From contig NZ_PVTF01000001.1 in the NCBI RefSeq assembly GCF_003002815.1, forward strand, positions 62,001-126,000: a DNA stretch of 64,000 nt, in the 5' to 3' direction. The position numbers were made by a program, and so were the translations under genes. Shown piece by piece: positions 42,479 to 52,258 of this stretch. How positions within the stretch are numbered: the stretch's first letter is position 1; the number at the start of each line of letters is the position of its first letter. The stretch comes from Umezawaea tangerina (lineage in GTDB: Bacteria; Actinomycetota; Actinomycetes; Mycobacteriales; Pseudonocardiaceae). The notes beneath the pieces are model-generated. The model worked only from the letters and a program-made list of their open reading frames with translations, made no database searches and was not told the origin of the DNA.

Positions 42479-43318
42479 ATGCGTACCGTGCAGACAGCCC
42501 CCACCCGCCCGGTGTGGGAAGAACTCGTCGCGGAGTTACCGGTCGGCGTGCTGCTGATGGATGCCGTGGGGAACGTGCTCGCCGGGAACCGGTTGGCGGC
42601 GGACCTGCTGGGGTTGCGGCAGGAGGACCTGCTGTCCAGCGGACGGCCGGTCGGGTGGGACGTCCAGGACGACTCCGGCGCCCCGCTGCCCTCGCGGGCG
42701 GAGCTCGCCGGTCAGGTGCTGCGGACCGGGGCGCTGACCATCCCCCTGGTCGTGACGCGGCACGGTCGGCGGCAGGCTCAGGTGTGGGCCGAGTACCACC
42801 CGCTGGTCATCCGCGGGGAGCAGCGCCTGCTGGTGCTGCTCCAGCCGGTGACGGTCGACGTCCCGCACAGCCGCGGGTTGCTGGACCCGTTGACGGGGCT
42901 GCCGGGGCGGGCGCTGCTGCACGACCGGCTGGACCAGGCGCTGGCACGGGCGCGGACGCACGGGACCGTGGTGACGCTGGTGCTGGTCGACGTGCACAAG
43001 ATGGCCGCGGTGAACGCGGAGCACGGGTTCCAGCGGGGGGACGAGCTGCTGGCGGTGCTCGGCGGGCGGCTGCGGGAGGGGCTGCGGGAGGACTACACCG
43101 TGGCCCGGTACGGCGGGGACGAGTTCGCCGTGGTGGCCGAGCACAGCTGCGGGTCCGGGGAGGCCGTGGCCGAGCGGGTGCGGGAGCTGGCCGGGCGGGC
43201 GGTTCGGGTGGGGAGCAGCCGGGTCCGGCCGGGGGTGCGGGTCTGCTGGGTGACCAGCGACGGGGCCGCACCCATGCACGCGGTGATCGCGCACGTGGAG
43301 GAGAGGCTGCGCCGGTGA
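42479..43318 (+). CDS. PAS-GGDEF diguanylate cyclase
   Basis: A 279-aa cytosolic protein. An N-terminal PAS-like sensor (about residues 10-130) precedes a GGDEF domain with the active-site motif YGGDEFAVV, so it should make cyclic di-GMP. The substrate region NAEHGFQRGDELL is intact but the second half is short. No inhibitory RxxD is obvious. ATG 42479 is preceded by GGAAGG at 10 nt. It stands alone, ended by a strong terminator. Confidence 0.87.
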   Translation: MRTVQTAPTRPVWEELVAELPVGVLLMDAVGNVLAGNRLAADLLGLRQEDLLSSGRPVGWDVQDDSGAPLPSRAELAGQVLRTGALTIPLVVTRHGRRQAQVWAEYHPLVIRGEQRLLVLLQPVTVDVPHSRGLLDPLTGLPGRALLHDRLDQALARARTHGTVVTLVLVDVHKMAAVNAEHGFQRGDELLAVLGGRLREGLREDYTVARYGGDEFAVVAEHSCGSGEAVAERVRELAGRAVRVGSSRVRPGVRVCWVTSDGAAPMHAVIAHVEERLRR

Positions 43319-43341
43319 ACGGCGTCGCGAGGCGGGAAAGG

Positions 43342-43377
43342 ACCGAGCCCCCGACGCTGGTGCGTCGGGGGCTCGGT
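43342..43377. terminator. Bidirectional terminator
   Basis: 16-bp perfect arms (43342-43357 and 43362-43377) with a TGGT loop, between the convergent GGDEF and chaplin-repeat genes. Confidence 0.92.
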
Positions 43378-43418
43378 GTCTAGCTACCAGGTACTACAGG
43401 TGGAACGGTCCGTCACCG

Positions 43419-46400
43419 TCAGATGCGGGGCATCTGGATGGTGTCCTCGAGGTTGCCGAAGAGGGACCGGGTGTCCAGACCCGCGAGGGCCGGGGCGGTG
43501 GGGAGGGAGCGCTCGCCGTCGGCGGCCTTGAGGGCGTCACCGGTGGCGTCGAGCTTCAGACCGCTCAGCGACGTGGTCGGCAGGGCCGGCAGGGCCGGGG
43601 TGCCGAGCGCGCGGGGCTGGGCGACGGGGACGACCGGGACGACGACCGGCAGCGTGGCCGGAACGGCGACCGGGGCCGCGGGGACGGTCGGCAGGCTGCG
43701 GCCGGCGGGCGTCAGGGGCAGCAGGCCCTGGACGACCGGGGTGAAGCCGAAGTTGCCGCCGACCAGGGGCAGGGTGCCACCGAAGGAGCGCTCCTCCGGC
43801 AGGCCCAGCTCGTCGGTCGGGAGGGACAGGTCGCCCGCGGGCAGGTCGAGGCCCTGGGTGGGGAGCTCGACGCCGCTCAGCTGGTCGGTGTCGGGGAGCT
43901 GGTTCACCGGGAGGGTGCTCAGCATCTCCGAGCCGACGGGCAGGCGGTTCAGGTTGGTCAGGCTCGGGACCTCGGTCGCGCCGAGCAGGCTGTCCACGCC
44001 GACGGGGAGGTCGACGCCGCGGGCCACGTCGGCCGCGCGAACCGCGTCGGCGTCCTCGCCGGTGACCTGGGTGGTGTTGGTGTAGACGAGAGCGGTGGCC
44101 TCGCCGAGCACCTCGACCGGCACGTCGTAGACCTGCGCTGCGGCCTCGACCGGCACCGGGATGTCGTGGGCCGTGAGGGCGCCGCCGTTGCCGGTGGTGT
44201 CGGTGTCGCCGCCTGCCTGGCTGAGCAGGGTGCTGTCCGAGGTGGTCTTCGAGATGCCCGCGGCCGAGATCGGCTCGCCGAACACGGTCGGGACCGCGTT
44301 CACCGGGACGGTGACCAGGTTGCCCGCGAGCGAGGCGTCCTTGCCCGACGAGGTGCTGTCGCCACCGGCGATGACGGTGGTGTCGCCGAACGTGTTGGAG
44401 TAGCCGTTCGCGGCACCGGTGACGGTGTCCGCGAAGACCTGCACCGGCGCGGCGGCCTGGGCGGCCACCCCGTTGCCCGACAGGGAGCCGCGGTCACCGG
44501 TGGTGGTGACGTCGCCGCCCGAGATGGAGCTGTAGTGGTTGGCGGCGTCGCTCTCGACGTTGCTGCCGGCACCGACCGCGTTGCCGAAGACCTCGAGGGC
44601 CGTGGCCTCGGGGGCGGAGACCACGTTGCCCGCGATGGCGCCCGCGGCACCGTCGCTGGTCGCGTCGCCACCGGAGGTGGACTCCAGCGTGGAGTCGACG
44701 TTCGACGAGCCGTTGCCGACCGCGACGACGGTGTCGCCGAAGACCTGCGCGGGGTTCGAGGTCGGGACCTGCACGATGTTGCCCGACGCGGAGCCGTGGT
44801 GGCCGGTCGCGTTGGACGGGCCGCCCGCGGTCAGCGTGGTGTCGCTGGCCGTGTCGGTGTTCGGGTTGCCGACGAGCGCGGCGGCGTCGCCGAAGGCCTG
44901 CGCGCCGACGGCCGTGGGCGCGGTGACGATGTTGCTCGACACCGTGCCGTTGTCGTCCTGGCTGTTCGGCGTTCCGCCGGACGTGATGCTCTTGTGCTCT
45001 TCGGTGGTGCTGGTCGGCGTGCCCACGATGCTCGCGGCGGCGCCGTACACCTCACCCGGAACCACGACGGGGACCTGGCCGATGTTGCCGGAGCCCACGC
45101 TGTCGTTGCCGGTCGTGCCGTTGTAACCACCGGTCTCGGAGGTCACGTCGTTGTCGCACAGCGCGGCGGCGTTGCCCGCACCCGCGACGGCGTCGCCGCA
45201 CACGTCGACGGCGCCCGCGGGTGCGGCGGTGACGGTGTTGGCGCCGAGCACCGAGTCGTCGCCGTTGGTGTACGTGCCGTCGCCCGCCTTGGCGGTGACG
45301 TCGTTGCTGTGCTGCGCGGCCGTGTTGCCGATCGCCGAGACGGCGTTGCCGCCACCGGAGACGGGCAGCGCCACGGGCGCGTCGGCCAGGTTGCCGGAGA
45401 GCGTGGAGCCCTCACCGGTCGTGCTGGTGAAGCCGCCGGCCTCGGCGTCGTTCACCGTGCTGCTGGTGGCCGTGGAGTTGGCCGCACCGGCGACCGCGTT
45501 GTCGTCGACCGACACCGGGCCCGCGAGCTGCGGCTGGACCACGTTGCCCGCGAGGGTGGCGGGGTCGCCGCTGGTCTGCGTCCACGAGGGGATGCCGTTG
45601 ATGCCGGTGCGCGTGGTGCCCGCGTCGGCGGTCGCGCTGTTCTTCGCGACCGAGTCCGCGTTGCCGGCACCGGCGATGCCGTTGCCGTTCACCGCGGCGA
45701 TCGGGGCCAGCGGCACGCCGACGACGTTGCCGCCGCCGGAGCTGTTGTCGCCGTCGGTCTTCAGCGAGCCGAGGGACTCGGCCGAGTTGCTGGCGTCCGA
45801 GTCGGTGTAGGCGTTGCCGCCACCGCCGACCGCGTTGTTCGTCACCTGGATGGGCAGTGCGCCCTGGACGGCGGCGATGTTGCCGGACAGCGTGCTGCGC
45901 TCGCCCGACGTGGTGATGTCGCCACCGGTGGAGGCCGACTGGTCGGCCGAGGTGTTGGCGTAGGCGTTGCCGAGGACGGCGATGGCGTTGCCGGTGACCT
46001 GCGCCGGGACGGCGAGGCCGACGGCGACGACGTTGCCCGCGAGGGAGCCGTTCGACCCGTCGGTCAGCACGGCGTCGGGCTGCGCGACGGACTGGCTGCA
46101 CGTGGTCTCGACGCCCGCGTTGCCGCCGGCGGCGATGGCGTTGCCGCAGATGTTGACCGGCACGACGGCGTTCGGCTGGACCACGTTGCCGCGGAACACC
46201 GACGAGTCGTAGCGGTCGCTCACGTCGCGGACCAGCGGGTTCGCGCCGGTGAGCTGGTTGGTGCTGATCTCGCGGTGGATCTCGGGCAGCTCACGCTGGC
46301 CGACGGGGGTGCCCAGCGCGTTCTTCTCGATGTCGATCGGCACGGTGATGCCGCCGTCGATCGTCGAGGGAGTGGCGTCGGGGTTGACGTTCTCCTGGGC

Positions 46401-46481
46401 AGAAGCGATGCCCGTACCGAGCATCAGCAAACCACCAGTTACAAGCGCGGACTGGATTCCGCGCTTTGCCCAGGTCTGCAT
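43419..46481 (-). CDS. Giant secreted chaplin-like repeat protein (1020 aa)
   Basis: Signal peptide of about 28 residues ending GIASA. From about residue 95 to 790 there are some 14 repeats of 45-60 residues with the pattern (L/S)SGNxV..P...PxxVxGNAVAAxGN, followed by a Ser/Thr/Gly/Asp-rich spacer. The core resembles the chaplin domain of Streptomyces surface amyloids (SGNxxQVPxxxPVNxCGN..G). Only repeats 1 and 7 keep the two chaplin cysteines; later repeats use VFGD. The last 230 residues are Leu/Pro-rich without a sorting signal or membrane anchor. Probably a hydrophobic cell-surface or aerial-structure protein. ATG 46481 follows AAAGGAG. Confidence 0.82.
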   Translation of the reverse strand: MQTWAKRGIQSALVTGGLLMLGTGIASAQENVNPDATPSTIDGGITVPIDIEKNALGTPVGQRELPEIHREISTNQLTGANPLVRDVSDRYDSSVFRGNVVQPNAVVPVNICGNAIAAGGNAGVETTCSQSVAQPDAVLTDGSNGSLAGNVVAVGLAVPAQVTGNAIAVLGNAYANTSADQSASTGGDITTSGERSTLSGNIAAVQGALPIQVTNNAVGGGGNAYTDSDASNSAESLGSLKTDGDNSSGGGNVVGVPLAPIAAVNGNGIAGAGNADSVAKNSATADAGTTRTGINGIPSWTQTSGDPATLAGNVVQPQLAGPVSVDDNAVAGAANSTATSSTVNDAEAGGFTSTTGEGSTLSGNLADAPVALPVSGGGNAVSAIGNTAAQHSNDVTAKAGDGTYTNGDDSVLGANTVTAAPAGAVDVCGDAVAGAGNAAALCDNDVTSETGGYNGTTGNDSVGSGNIGQVPVVVPGEVYGAAASIVGTPTSTTEEHKSITSGGTPNSQDDNGTVSSNIVTAPTAVGAQAFGDAAALVGNPNTDTASDTTLTAGGPSNATGHHGSASGNIVQVPTSNPAQVFGDTVVAVGNGSSNVDSTLESTSGGDATSDGAAGAIAGNVVSAPEATALEVFGNAVGAGSNVESDAANHYSSISGGDVTTTGDRGSLSGNGVAAQAAAPVQVFADTVTGAANGYSNTFGDTTVIAGGDSTSSGKDASLAGNLVTVPVNAVPTVFGEPISAAGISKTTSDSTLLSQAGGDTDTTGNGGALTAHDIPVPVEAAAQVYDVPVEVLGEATALVYTNTTQVTGEDADAVRAADVARGVDLPVGVDSLLGATEVPSLTNLNRLPVGSEMLSTLPVNQLPDTDQLSGVELPTQGLDLPAGDLSLPTDELGLPEERSFGGTLPLVGGNFGFTPVVQGLLPLTPAGRSLPTVPAAPVAVPATLPVVVPVVPVAQPRALGTPALPALPTTSLSGLKLDATGDALKAADGERSLPTAPALAGLDTRSLFGNLEDTIQMPRI

Positions 46482-46676
46482 TGAGACTCCTTTTTCCTTT
46501 GTCCCTTGCGGGGGGATTTGGCGGGTGGCCGGACGCGAGGCGTCGGAAGCGGACCACCCAGATCGAGGGAGGCTGGGTGCGCGGCATCTCGACCAACAAA
46601 GGAGCGCATGGAGAAAGAGCGCGCCGGTCGATTACCCGGAACAGCGTTGGAAGCTGTTCAGGACCGCGCGCTCAGA

Positions 46677-47522
46677 TCAGTCAGGGGTGCTGCCGGGCTG
46701 CTTTCCCGGAAGCACGGAGATCCGCTCGGTGGTGGGCTTGAGCGCCCGAGCCACAGCGGAGTTGTAGGCGTTGACGAACGCGGCCTGGGAGGCCGAGTTC
46801 TGGCTGCCTGCCGAACCGGAACCGTCGCCACCGCAAGAGCAGTGCACCGGCGTGTTGACCGGCGGAGCGAACGGGGCGAACGGCACCGGAGAGCGGTCTC
46901 CGGGGAAATCCGGGCGAGACTCGTCGCCCTGCGCGGTGCGCGGGGGGACGGGCTGCTGCGCCCACTGGTCGCCGAACCGCGAGTGGTGCGTGGCCGGGGC
47001 CTCCACGACGGGCGTGCCGACCGTTGCCGGTGCGACGACGTCACTGGTCGTGGGGGACACCTGGGACACGGCGCTCGCGGTCTTGCCGACCGGGAGCAGA
47101 GCGCTGGGGTCGAGGACTTCCGCCCAGCGCGGCTCGAACCAGGAACCCACCTCGTCGAAACCGCCGCGGAGCTGGTCCGCGACCTCTTCGAGCTTCGGGG
47201 TGGTGGCAGCGCGCGCTTTCTCCTGCTCGGCGCGCAGTGCCTGATCGATCCCAGCAACGGTCTGGGTGGCCGGCGCGACGACCGGATCGACCGCGGTGTT
47301 CATGCGGGCGGGCAGCACCTCGTCGAACTGGTGCTGCGACGCCCCGGCGGAAACCGCCGTCACCACGTCGGACTCCGGCGCCTCGGCGGCTGCCGTGGCC
47401 GTGGAAAGCACCCAGGCGGCGGCAGTGCCTGCCGCCGCACCGCCGAGGACGAGCAGAGCGCGGCCGAGGGCACGCCGAACTCGGCGCGCCCCCATCCCCG
47501 CTCGCTCGTCCACGGCAGACAA
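46677..47522 (-). CDS. Secreted/membrane-anchored protein, unknown function
   Basis: A 281-aa exported protein upstream of, and in the same direction as, the chaplin-repeat gene (195 bp apart). The N-terminal basic stretch GARRVRRALGRALLV leads into one hydrophobic segment and an Ala-rich cleavage region. The mature part is Ala/Pro/Val-rich, with a HCSCGGDGSGSAG motif and a conserved-looking QAAFVNAYNSAVARALKP near the C-terminus. The start is TTG 47522, chosen for GGAGGT 8 nt upstream. May act with its repeat-rich neighbour; no family recognised. Confidence 0.65.
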   Translation of the reverse strand: MSAVDERAGMGARRVRRALGRALLVLGGAAAGTAAAWVLSTATAAAEAPESDVVTAVSAGASQHQFDEVLPARMNTAVDPVVAPATQTVAGIDQALRAEQEKARAATTPKLEEVADQLRGGFDEVGSWFEPRWAEVLDPSALLPVGKTASAVSQVSPTTSDVVAPATVGTPVVEAPATHHSRFGDQWAQQPVPPRTAQGDESRPDFPGDRSPVPFAPFAPPVNTPVHCSCGGDGSGSAGSQNSASQAAFVNAYNSAVARALKPTTERISVLPGKQPGSTPD

Positions 47523-47687
47523 CCTGGGTACCTCCACCTTGACTGGGTCGCCGACCGAAGTGATCAAGTCGACGTCGTGAGCCTGCCAGGAGGACGGCGT
47601 CGAACGCACGCCGCAGAGCGACGGTTCGTCACATCGTGTGACGGACACTCTGTGAAGTCAGGCGTGACTTCCAGTAGTCGACGCTGG

Positions 47688-49901
47688 TCAGATCCTCTTC
47701 AGCACCCGAGCCGCACCCGCCGCGGCGGTCGAGGCGAGGATCCAGCCGACCGCGATCTGCACGCTGGAGATCCACTGGGACGCCCCGGTGAACCGCCACT
47801 TGCCGTCCTGGCCGAGGTCGACGATCGGGATCAGCAGGTCCATCGACAGCAGCCAGGCGTTCCACACCGGCTCCTCGTCGGTGTTGAGCCGCTCCATGAC
47901 GTGCCAGTTGAACCACAGCGACCCGGCCAGCCAGAACACCAGCAGCCAGGTGATCGCGAGCCACGGCCGGTAGCCGTAGCCGACCGTCCAGCGCTGGAGG
48001 AACCCCCAGACCCGGCCCGCGCGGCCCAGCTCCGAGTAGCGCCGGTGCTGCTTCTCCAGCTGCACGTGCTGGGCGAGCTCCTCCTCGCCGCCGTTGCGGT
48101 AGACGGCCGCGAGCTGCTCGTACGGGCCGGGCGCGAAGTCCGGCTGCACCTCGCGCAGCCAGCGCAGCCGGGTGTGCACGTCGACCCCGGCCGTCGCGGA
48201 GATCGAGTCGAACGTGAAGTCCTCCACGTCCACGCCGCCGGTCGCCGCCCACAGCCCCGGCCCGTCCGACACCGAGGTGGCCCTCGCCCTGGTCAGCACG
48301 ACCCGGCCGACCGGCACCCGGTCGGCGTCGAGCCGCAGCACCAACTGGTGCACCTGGAGGCCGTAGGCGTTGAGCGCGATCTCGCTGCCCGGTCCGCCGA
48401 GGCGCGCGCCCGCGAACGTGGCCATCTTGCTGACCTCGGCCAGCCGGATCCGCACGCCGCCGTCGGCCTGGAAGCCGAAGCTGCACAGGAGGTCCTTGCC
48501 GATGGTGACGACCCGCGCGTCCAGCGACGGCTTCGCGGTGCCGTCGCCGCGGCGGCGCGGGTGGGTCAGGCGTGCGCCGGAGCAGTCGAGGGTGGAGCCG
48601 ATGTTCGCGTTCTGCAGCCGGATCGAGCCCTTGGCCCGGAGGTCGCGCAGGAACAGGGTGCCGCCGACGCGCAGCCGGTCGGCGAACAGGACGTCGATGC
48701 CGGGGCCGTTGAGCTGCACCCCGGACAGGCTCATGCTGCCGCGCACGTGCGCGTCGACCAGCCGCACCTGGCCGTAGGCGCGCAGTGCCGTCTCGTACGC
48801 GCCGTCGCCGGTGAACCCGCCGTTGACCGCGCCGCGCGCCTCCACGTCGCCGCGGACCTGGATGCCGTCGGCGTGCAGCGCGACCGGGATGCGGCTCACC
48901 ACCAGGCCGGTCAGGTCCTCCAGCTCCTCGACGACGTCCTGCCTGCCGATGACCGCTCCGGACAGCCGGAGGTAGCCGCCGATGTCGGCGTTGGGCAGCC
49001 GGACCGCGCCGGAGGAGGTGAACCCGTCGTCGAGCTCCACGTTGCCCTCGACCTTGATCCGGTCCGCGACCAGCGCGGCGGACTCGTCGGCCGTGCCGCG
49101 GGGGATGACCAGCACCGGCCGGTCCACCGTGCTGGCCGACCGCAGGCGCGCGCCGGAGAAGATGACGTCACCGCCGACGCGGGCGCCGTCGAGCAGGATC
49201 CGGCCCTCCGCGGTGAAGCGGCCGCCCTCGGCGTCGCAGAACAGGTTGCCCGCGATGACGACGCCGGAGGCCTCCAGCGCGTCCTGGGACGGGTTGACCA
49301 GCCGGGCGCCGCCGAGGTGGACGCTGCCGCCGATGTTCGCGCCGCGCAGCCGCACCTCGCCGTTGGCGCGCAGGGCGATGGCCTGGATGGAACCGGACAC
49401 CCGGATGCGGGCGGCCAGCAGCGCGTGGTCACCCCGGCTGCGCAGCACCGCTCCCGCGAGCCGGAACGTGCCGTCGACCGTCGCGTCGGTCAGGTCGACC
49501 ACGCCGTCGCTGGTGAACCCCGCCTCCAGCACCAGGTCGCTGGCCACCCGGAGGTTGCGGCCCCACAGGCCCGGCACCCGGCAGCCGCGCATCCGCAGGC
49601 CGACCAGGTGCGCCATCCGGAAGTCCGGCGGCTGCTCGAACGCGCAGTCCAGCAGGTCGATCACGGTCCGCAGCCGGGCGCCTTCGAGGTCGAACCGGCC
49701 GACCACGTCGGCGCCGCGCAGCCGCAGCGCGGGCACGCCGGGCGCGCGGACCCGGTACACGCCGTTGAGCAGCCCGGTCAGCACGGAGCCGCGGACGGTG
49801 CGCTCGGCCCGCTCCTTCGTGTCCTTCCTCAGGTCGATCGGGGTTCCGGACGCGTACGCCACGCATACCCGGCGCTCGACCTCGGTCAGCTCTTCGTCCA
49901 T
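47688..49901 (-). CDS. Beta-helix repeat protein with C-terminal membrane segments
   Basis: A 737-aa protein. Residues about 40-560 are built of short repeats such as GxVxLxGAxIGGxVxLxGAxL, which predict a right-handed beta-helix like pentapeptide-repeat or bactofilin proteins. Near the C-terminus a helical domain (LAQHVQLEKQHRRYSELGR) leads to two or three membrane helices. Similar actinobacterial proteins are often labelled membrane-associated oxidoreductase, but no redox motif is visible. ATG 49901 follows GGGGGAGGGTG. Possibly a membrane-tethered scaffold on the cytosolic side. Confidence 0.72.
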   Translation of the reverse strand: MDEELTEVERRVCVAYASGTPIDLRKDTKERAERTVRGSVLTGLLNGVYRVRAPGVPALRLRGADVVGRFDLEGARLRTVIDLLDCAFEQPPDFRMAHLVGLRMRGCRVPGLWGRNLRVASDLVLEAGFTSDGVVDLTDATVDGTFRLAGAVLRSRGDHALLAARIRVSGSIQAIALRANGEVRLRGANIGGSVHLGGARLVNPSQDALEASGVVIAGNLFCDAEGGRFTAEGRILLDGARVGGDVIFSGARLRSASTVDRPVLVIPRGTADESAALVADRIKVEGNVELDDGFTSSGAVRLPNADIGGYLRLSGAVIGRQDVVEELEDLTGLVVSRIPVALHADGIQVRGDVEARGAVNGGFTGDGAYETALRAYGQVRLVDAHVRGSMSLSGVQLNGPGIDVLFADRLRVGGTLFLRDLRAKGSIRLQNANIGSTLDCSGARLTHPRRRGDGTAKPSLDARVVTIGKDLLCSFGFQADGGVRIRLAEVSKMATFAGARLGGPGSEIALNAYGLQVHQLVLRLDADRVPVGRVVLTRARATSVSDGPGLWAATGGVDVEDFTFDSISATAGVDVHTRLRWLREVQPDFAPGPYEQLAAVYRNGGEEELAQHVQLEKQHRRYSELGRAGRVWGFLQRWTVGYGYRPWLAITWLLVFWLAGSLWFNWHVMERLNTDEEPVWNAWLLSMDLLIPIVDLGQDGKWRFTGASQWISSVQIAVGWILASTAAAGAARVLKRI

Positions 49902-49966
49902 CACCCTCCCCCGCGACGACACGATCTGATCACCTGAACCACGGTGCTGACCAGGGATTCGCGGGA

Positions 49967-49972
49967 TACGGT
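49967..49972 (+). promoter_or_regulatory. -10 element of the AI-2E transporter gene
   Basis: TACGGT ends 7 nt before GTG 49980; no ribosome binding site is visible, so a leaderless transcript is likely. Confidence 0.5.
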
Positions 49973-49979
49973 GACCAGC

Positions 49980-51131
49980 GTGACTGCACCCGAATCCGAG
50001 ATCAGCAACCGCGTGCCGAGGCTGCTGCGGGTGAGCGCGGCGCTGAGCTGGCGGTTCGTCGCCGTGGTCGCCGCCCTCTACGTGGTTGCCAACGTCGTGT
50101 CGTTCCTGGCCACGATCGTCATCCCGGTCGCGATCGCGCTGCTGCTCGCGGCCCTGCTGTCACCACTGGTCTCCCAGCTCGTGCAGCTGCGGGTGCCGCG
50201 CGGCGTCGCCTCCGGACTGGTGCTGATCGGCGGCATCGCCGTGGTCGGCGGCGTGCTGACGTTCGTGATCACCGAGTTCTCCAAGGGCCTTCCCGAGCTG
50301 CAGACCCAGGTGTCGGCGAGCCTCGACACCATCCGCGGGTGGCTGAAGGACGGCCCGCTGCACCTGAGCGACGTCCAGCTCCAGGCGTACCTGGACCGGA
50401 TGCTGAACACGATCAAGGAGAACCAGTCCGAGATCACCTCGGGCGCGCTGACCACCGCGGCGACCGTCGGCGAGCTGCTGACCGGTGTGCTGCTGGCGCT
50501 GTTCACCCTCATCTTCTTCCTGCACGACGGCGACGGCATCTGGCGGTTCGTCATGCGCGGCGTGCCGGGCGACGTCCGCCCGCGCGCCGACGTCGCGGGC
50601 AGGCGCGGCTTCGCGTCGCTGGTCAGCTACGTGCGGGCCACCGCCGCCGTGGCGGTCGTGGACGCGGTCGGCGTCGGCATCGGCCTGTGGGCCGTCGGGG
50701 TCCCGCTGATCGTGCCGCTGTCCGCGCTGGTGTTCCTCGGCGCGTTCATCCCGATCATCGGCGCGGTGATCACCGGCGCGGTCGCCGTGCTGATCGCGCT
50801 GGTCGCCAACGGCCCGGTCGCGGCGCTCGTGGTGCTCGCCGTGCTGATCGGCGTGATGCAGCTGGAGAGCCACGTGCTCCAGCCGCTGCTGCTCGGCCGC
50901 GCGGTGAAGCTGCACCCGCTGGCCGTGGTCCTCGCGATCACCGCCGGGTTGGTCGTCGGCGGCATCGCGGGCGCGCTGCTCGCCGTGCCGCTGCTGGCGG
51001 TGCTGAACTCCGGCATCCGCTCGCTGCTGTCGGACTCCGACGCCGACGTGAGCCCGTCGCAGGTCGACGTGCACGCGCCGCAGGAGAGCGGACCGGAGGA
51101 CGGGTCGGGCGACCGGGTCAAGGACCTCTAG
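49980..51131 (+). CDS. AI-2E family transporter (PerM/TqsA type)
   Basis: A 383-aa membrane protein with about eight helices, an N-terminal pair, a long middle loop (LQTQVSASLDTIRGWLKDGP) and the conserved C-terminal half with LGAFIPIIGAVITGAVAVLI and ESHVLQPLLLGRAVKLHPL, the family signature. The family exports diverse small molecules or sodium; AI-2 export is not implied. The stop codon TAG at 51129-51131 is shared with the IS630 element: TA is target sequence and G is the first base of the IS. Confidence 0.9.
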   Translation: MTAPESEISNRVPRLLRVSAALSWRFVAVVAALYVVANVVSFLATIVIPVAIALLLAALLSPLVSQLVQLRVPRGVASGLVLIGGIAVVGGVLTFVITEFSKGLPELQTQVSASLDTIRGWLKDGPLHLSDVQLQAYLDRMLNTIKENQSEITSGALTTAATVGELLTGVLLALFTLIFFLHDGDGIWRFVMRGVPGDVRPRADVAGRRGFASLVSYVRATAAVAVVDAVGVGIGLWAVGVPLIVPLSALVFLGAFIPIIGAVITGAVAVLIALVANGPVAALVVLAVLIGVMQLESHVLQPLLLGRAVKLHPLAVVLAITAGLVVGGIAGALLAVPLLAVLNSGIRSLLSDSDADVSPSQVDVHAPQESGPEDGSGDRVKDL

Positions 51132-52258
51132 TGTCCTGAGTCGTTAGTTCGTGTGCAGGCGTAGGGTTCGGTGGCATGCCGAATCCGAAGCTGCCCGAGC
51201 TGGTGTTGTCCGACGACGAGGCGGGCGTGTTGCGGGGCTGGACGCGACGTCGCAAGACTGCGCAGGCGCTGGCCCTGAGGGCTCGGATTGTGTTGCGGTG
51301 CGCCGAAGGCGGCTCGAACAGTGAGATCGCCGCGGAGCTGGGGATTCAACGGGCGACGGTGGCGAAGTGGCGTTCACGGTTCGTGCTCGATCGGCTGGAC
51401 GGGCTGCTCGACGAGGCGCGTCCCGGGCGTCCGCGCACGATCACTGACGAGCAGGTCGAGGCGGTGATCACCGCGACGCTGGAGTCGGCACCCGTGAACG
51501 CCACGCACTGGTCGACCCGGTCGATGGCCGCGGAGTCGGGGTTGACCCAGACCGCGGTGACGCGGATCTGGAACGCGTTCGGTCTGCAGCCGCATCGCCG
51601 CGAGGCGTGGAAGTTGTCCAAGGACCCGTTGTTCGTGGACAAGGTCAAGGACGTCGTAGGACTCTACCTCGCACCACCGGAGCGGGCGGTGGTGCTGTGC
51701 GTGGACGAGAAGTCCCAGATCCAGGCACTCAACCGCACCGCCCCGATCCTTCCGATGCTGCCGGGCACTCCGCAGCGTGCCACGCACGACTACACCCGGC
51801 ACGGCACGTCGAGTCTGTATGCGGCCCTGGACATCGCCACCGGCAAGGTCATCGGCCGGCTGCACGCGTGGCACCGCGCGATCGAGTTCAGGAAGTTCCT
51901 GATCGCCATCGACAAGGAGGTGCCCGCGGATCTGGCGGTGCATCTGGTGATGGACAACGTCGCGACCCACAAGACCCCGATGATCAAACGCTGGCTGGCT
52001 GCCCACCCGCGCTTCACCGTGCACTTCACTCCGACCTCGAGTTCCTGGCTCAACCTCGTCGAACGCTGGTTCTCCGAGCTGACGACCAAGAAACTCCAAC
52101 GAGGAAGCCACACCAGCGTCCGCGCGCTCAACCGCGACATCCGTGCCTGGATCGAGACCTGGAACGACGAGCCACGGCCCTACGTCTGGACCAAGACCGC
52201 CGACCAGATCCTCGACTCCATCGCACGCTACTGCACACGAATTAAGAACTCAGGACAC
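51131..52258 (+). mobile_element. Complete IS630-family insertion sequence
   Basis: A 1128-bp element with 28-bp terminal inverted repeats (51131-51158 and 52231-52258; 25 of 28 match), starting GTGTCCTGAGT. It is flanked by duplicated TA dinucleotides (51129-51130 and 52259-52260), in the CTAG context preferred by IS630 elements. One intact transposase is inside. The ends and gene look functional, so the insertion is probably recent. Confidence 0.95.

Noticed and set aside
46506-49937. A 1143-codon open frame antisense to the secreted and beta-helix proteins
   Set aside because: Arg/Pro/Ala-rich shadow translation without motifs; the minus-strand genes have signal peptides, membrane helices and ribosome binding sites.
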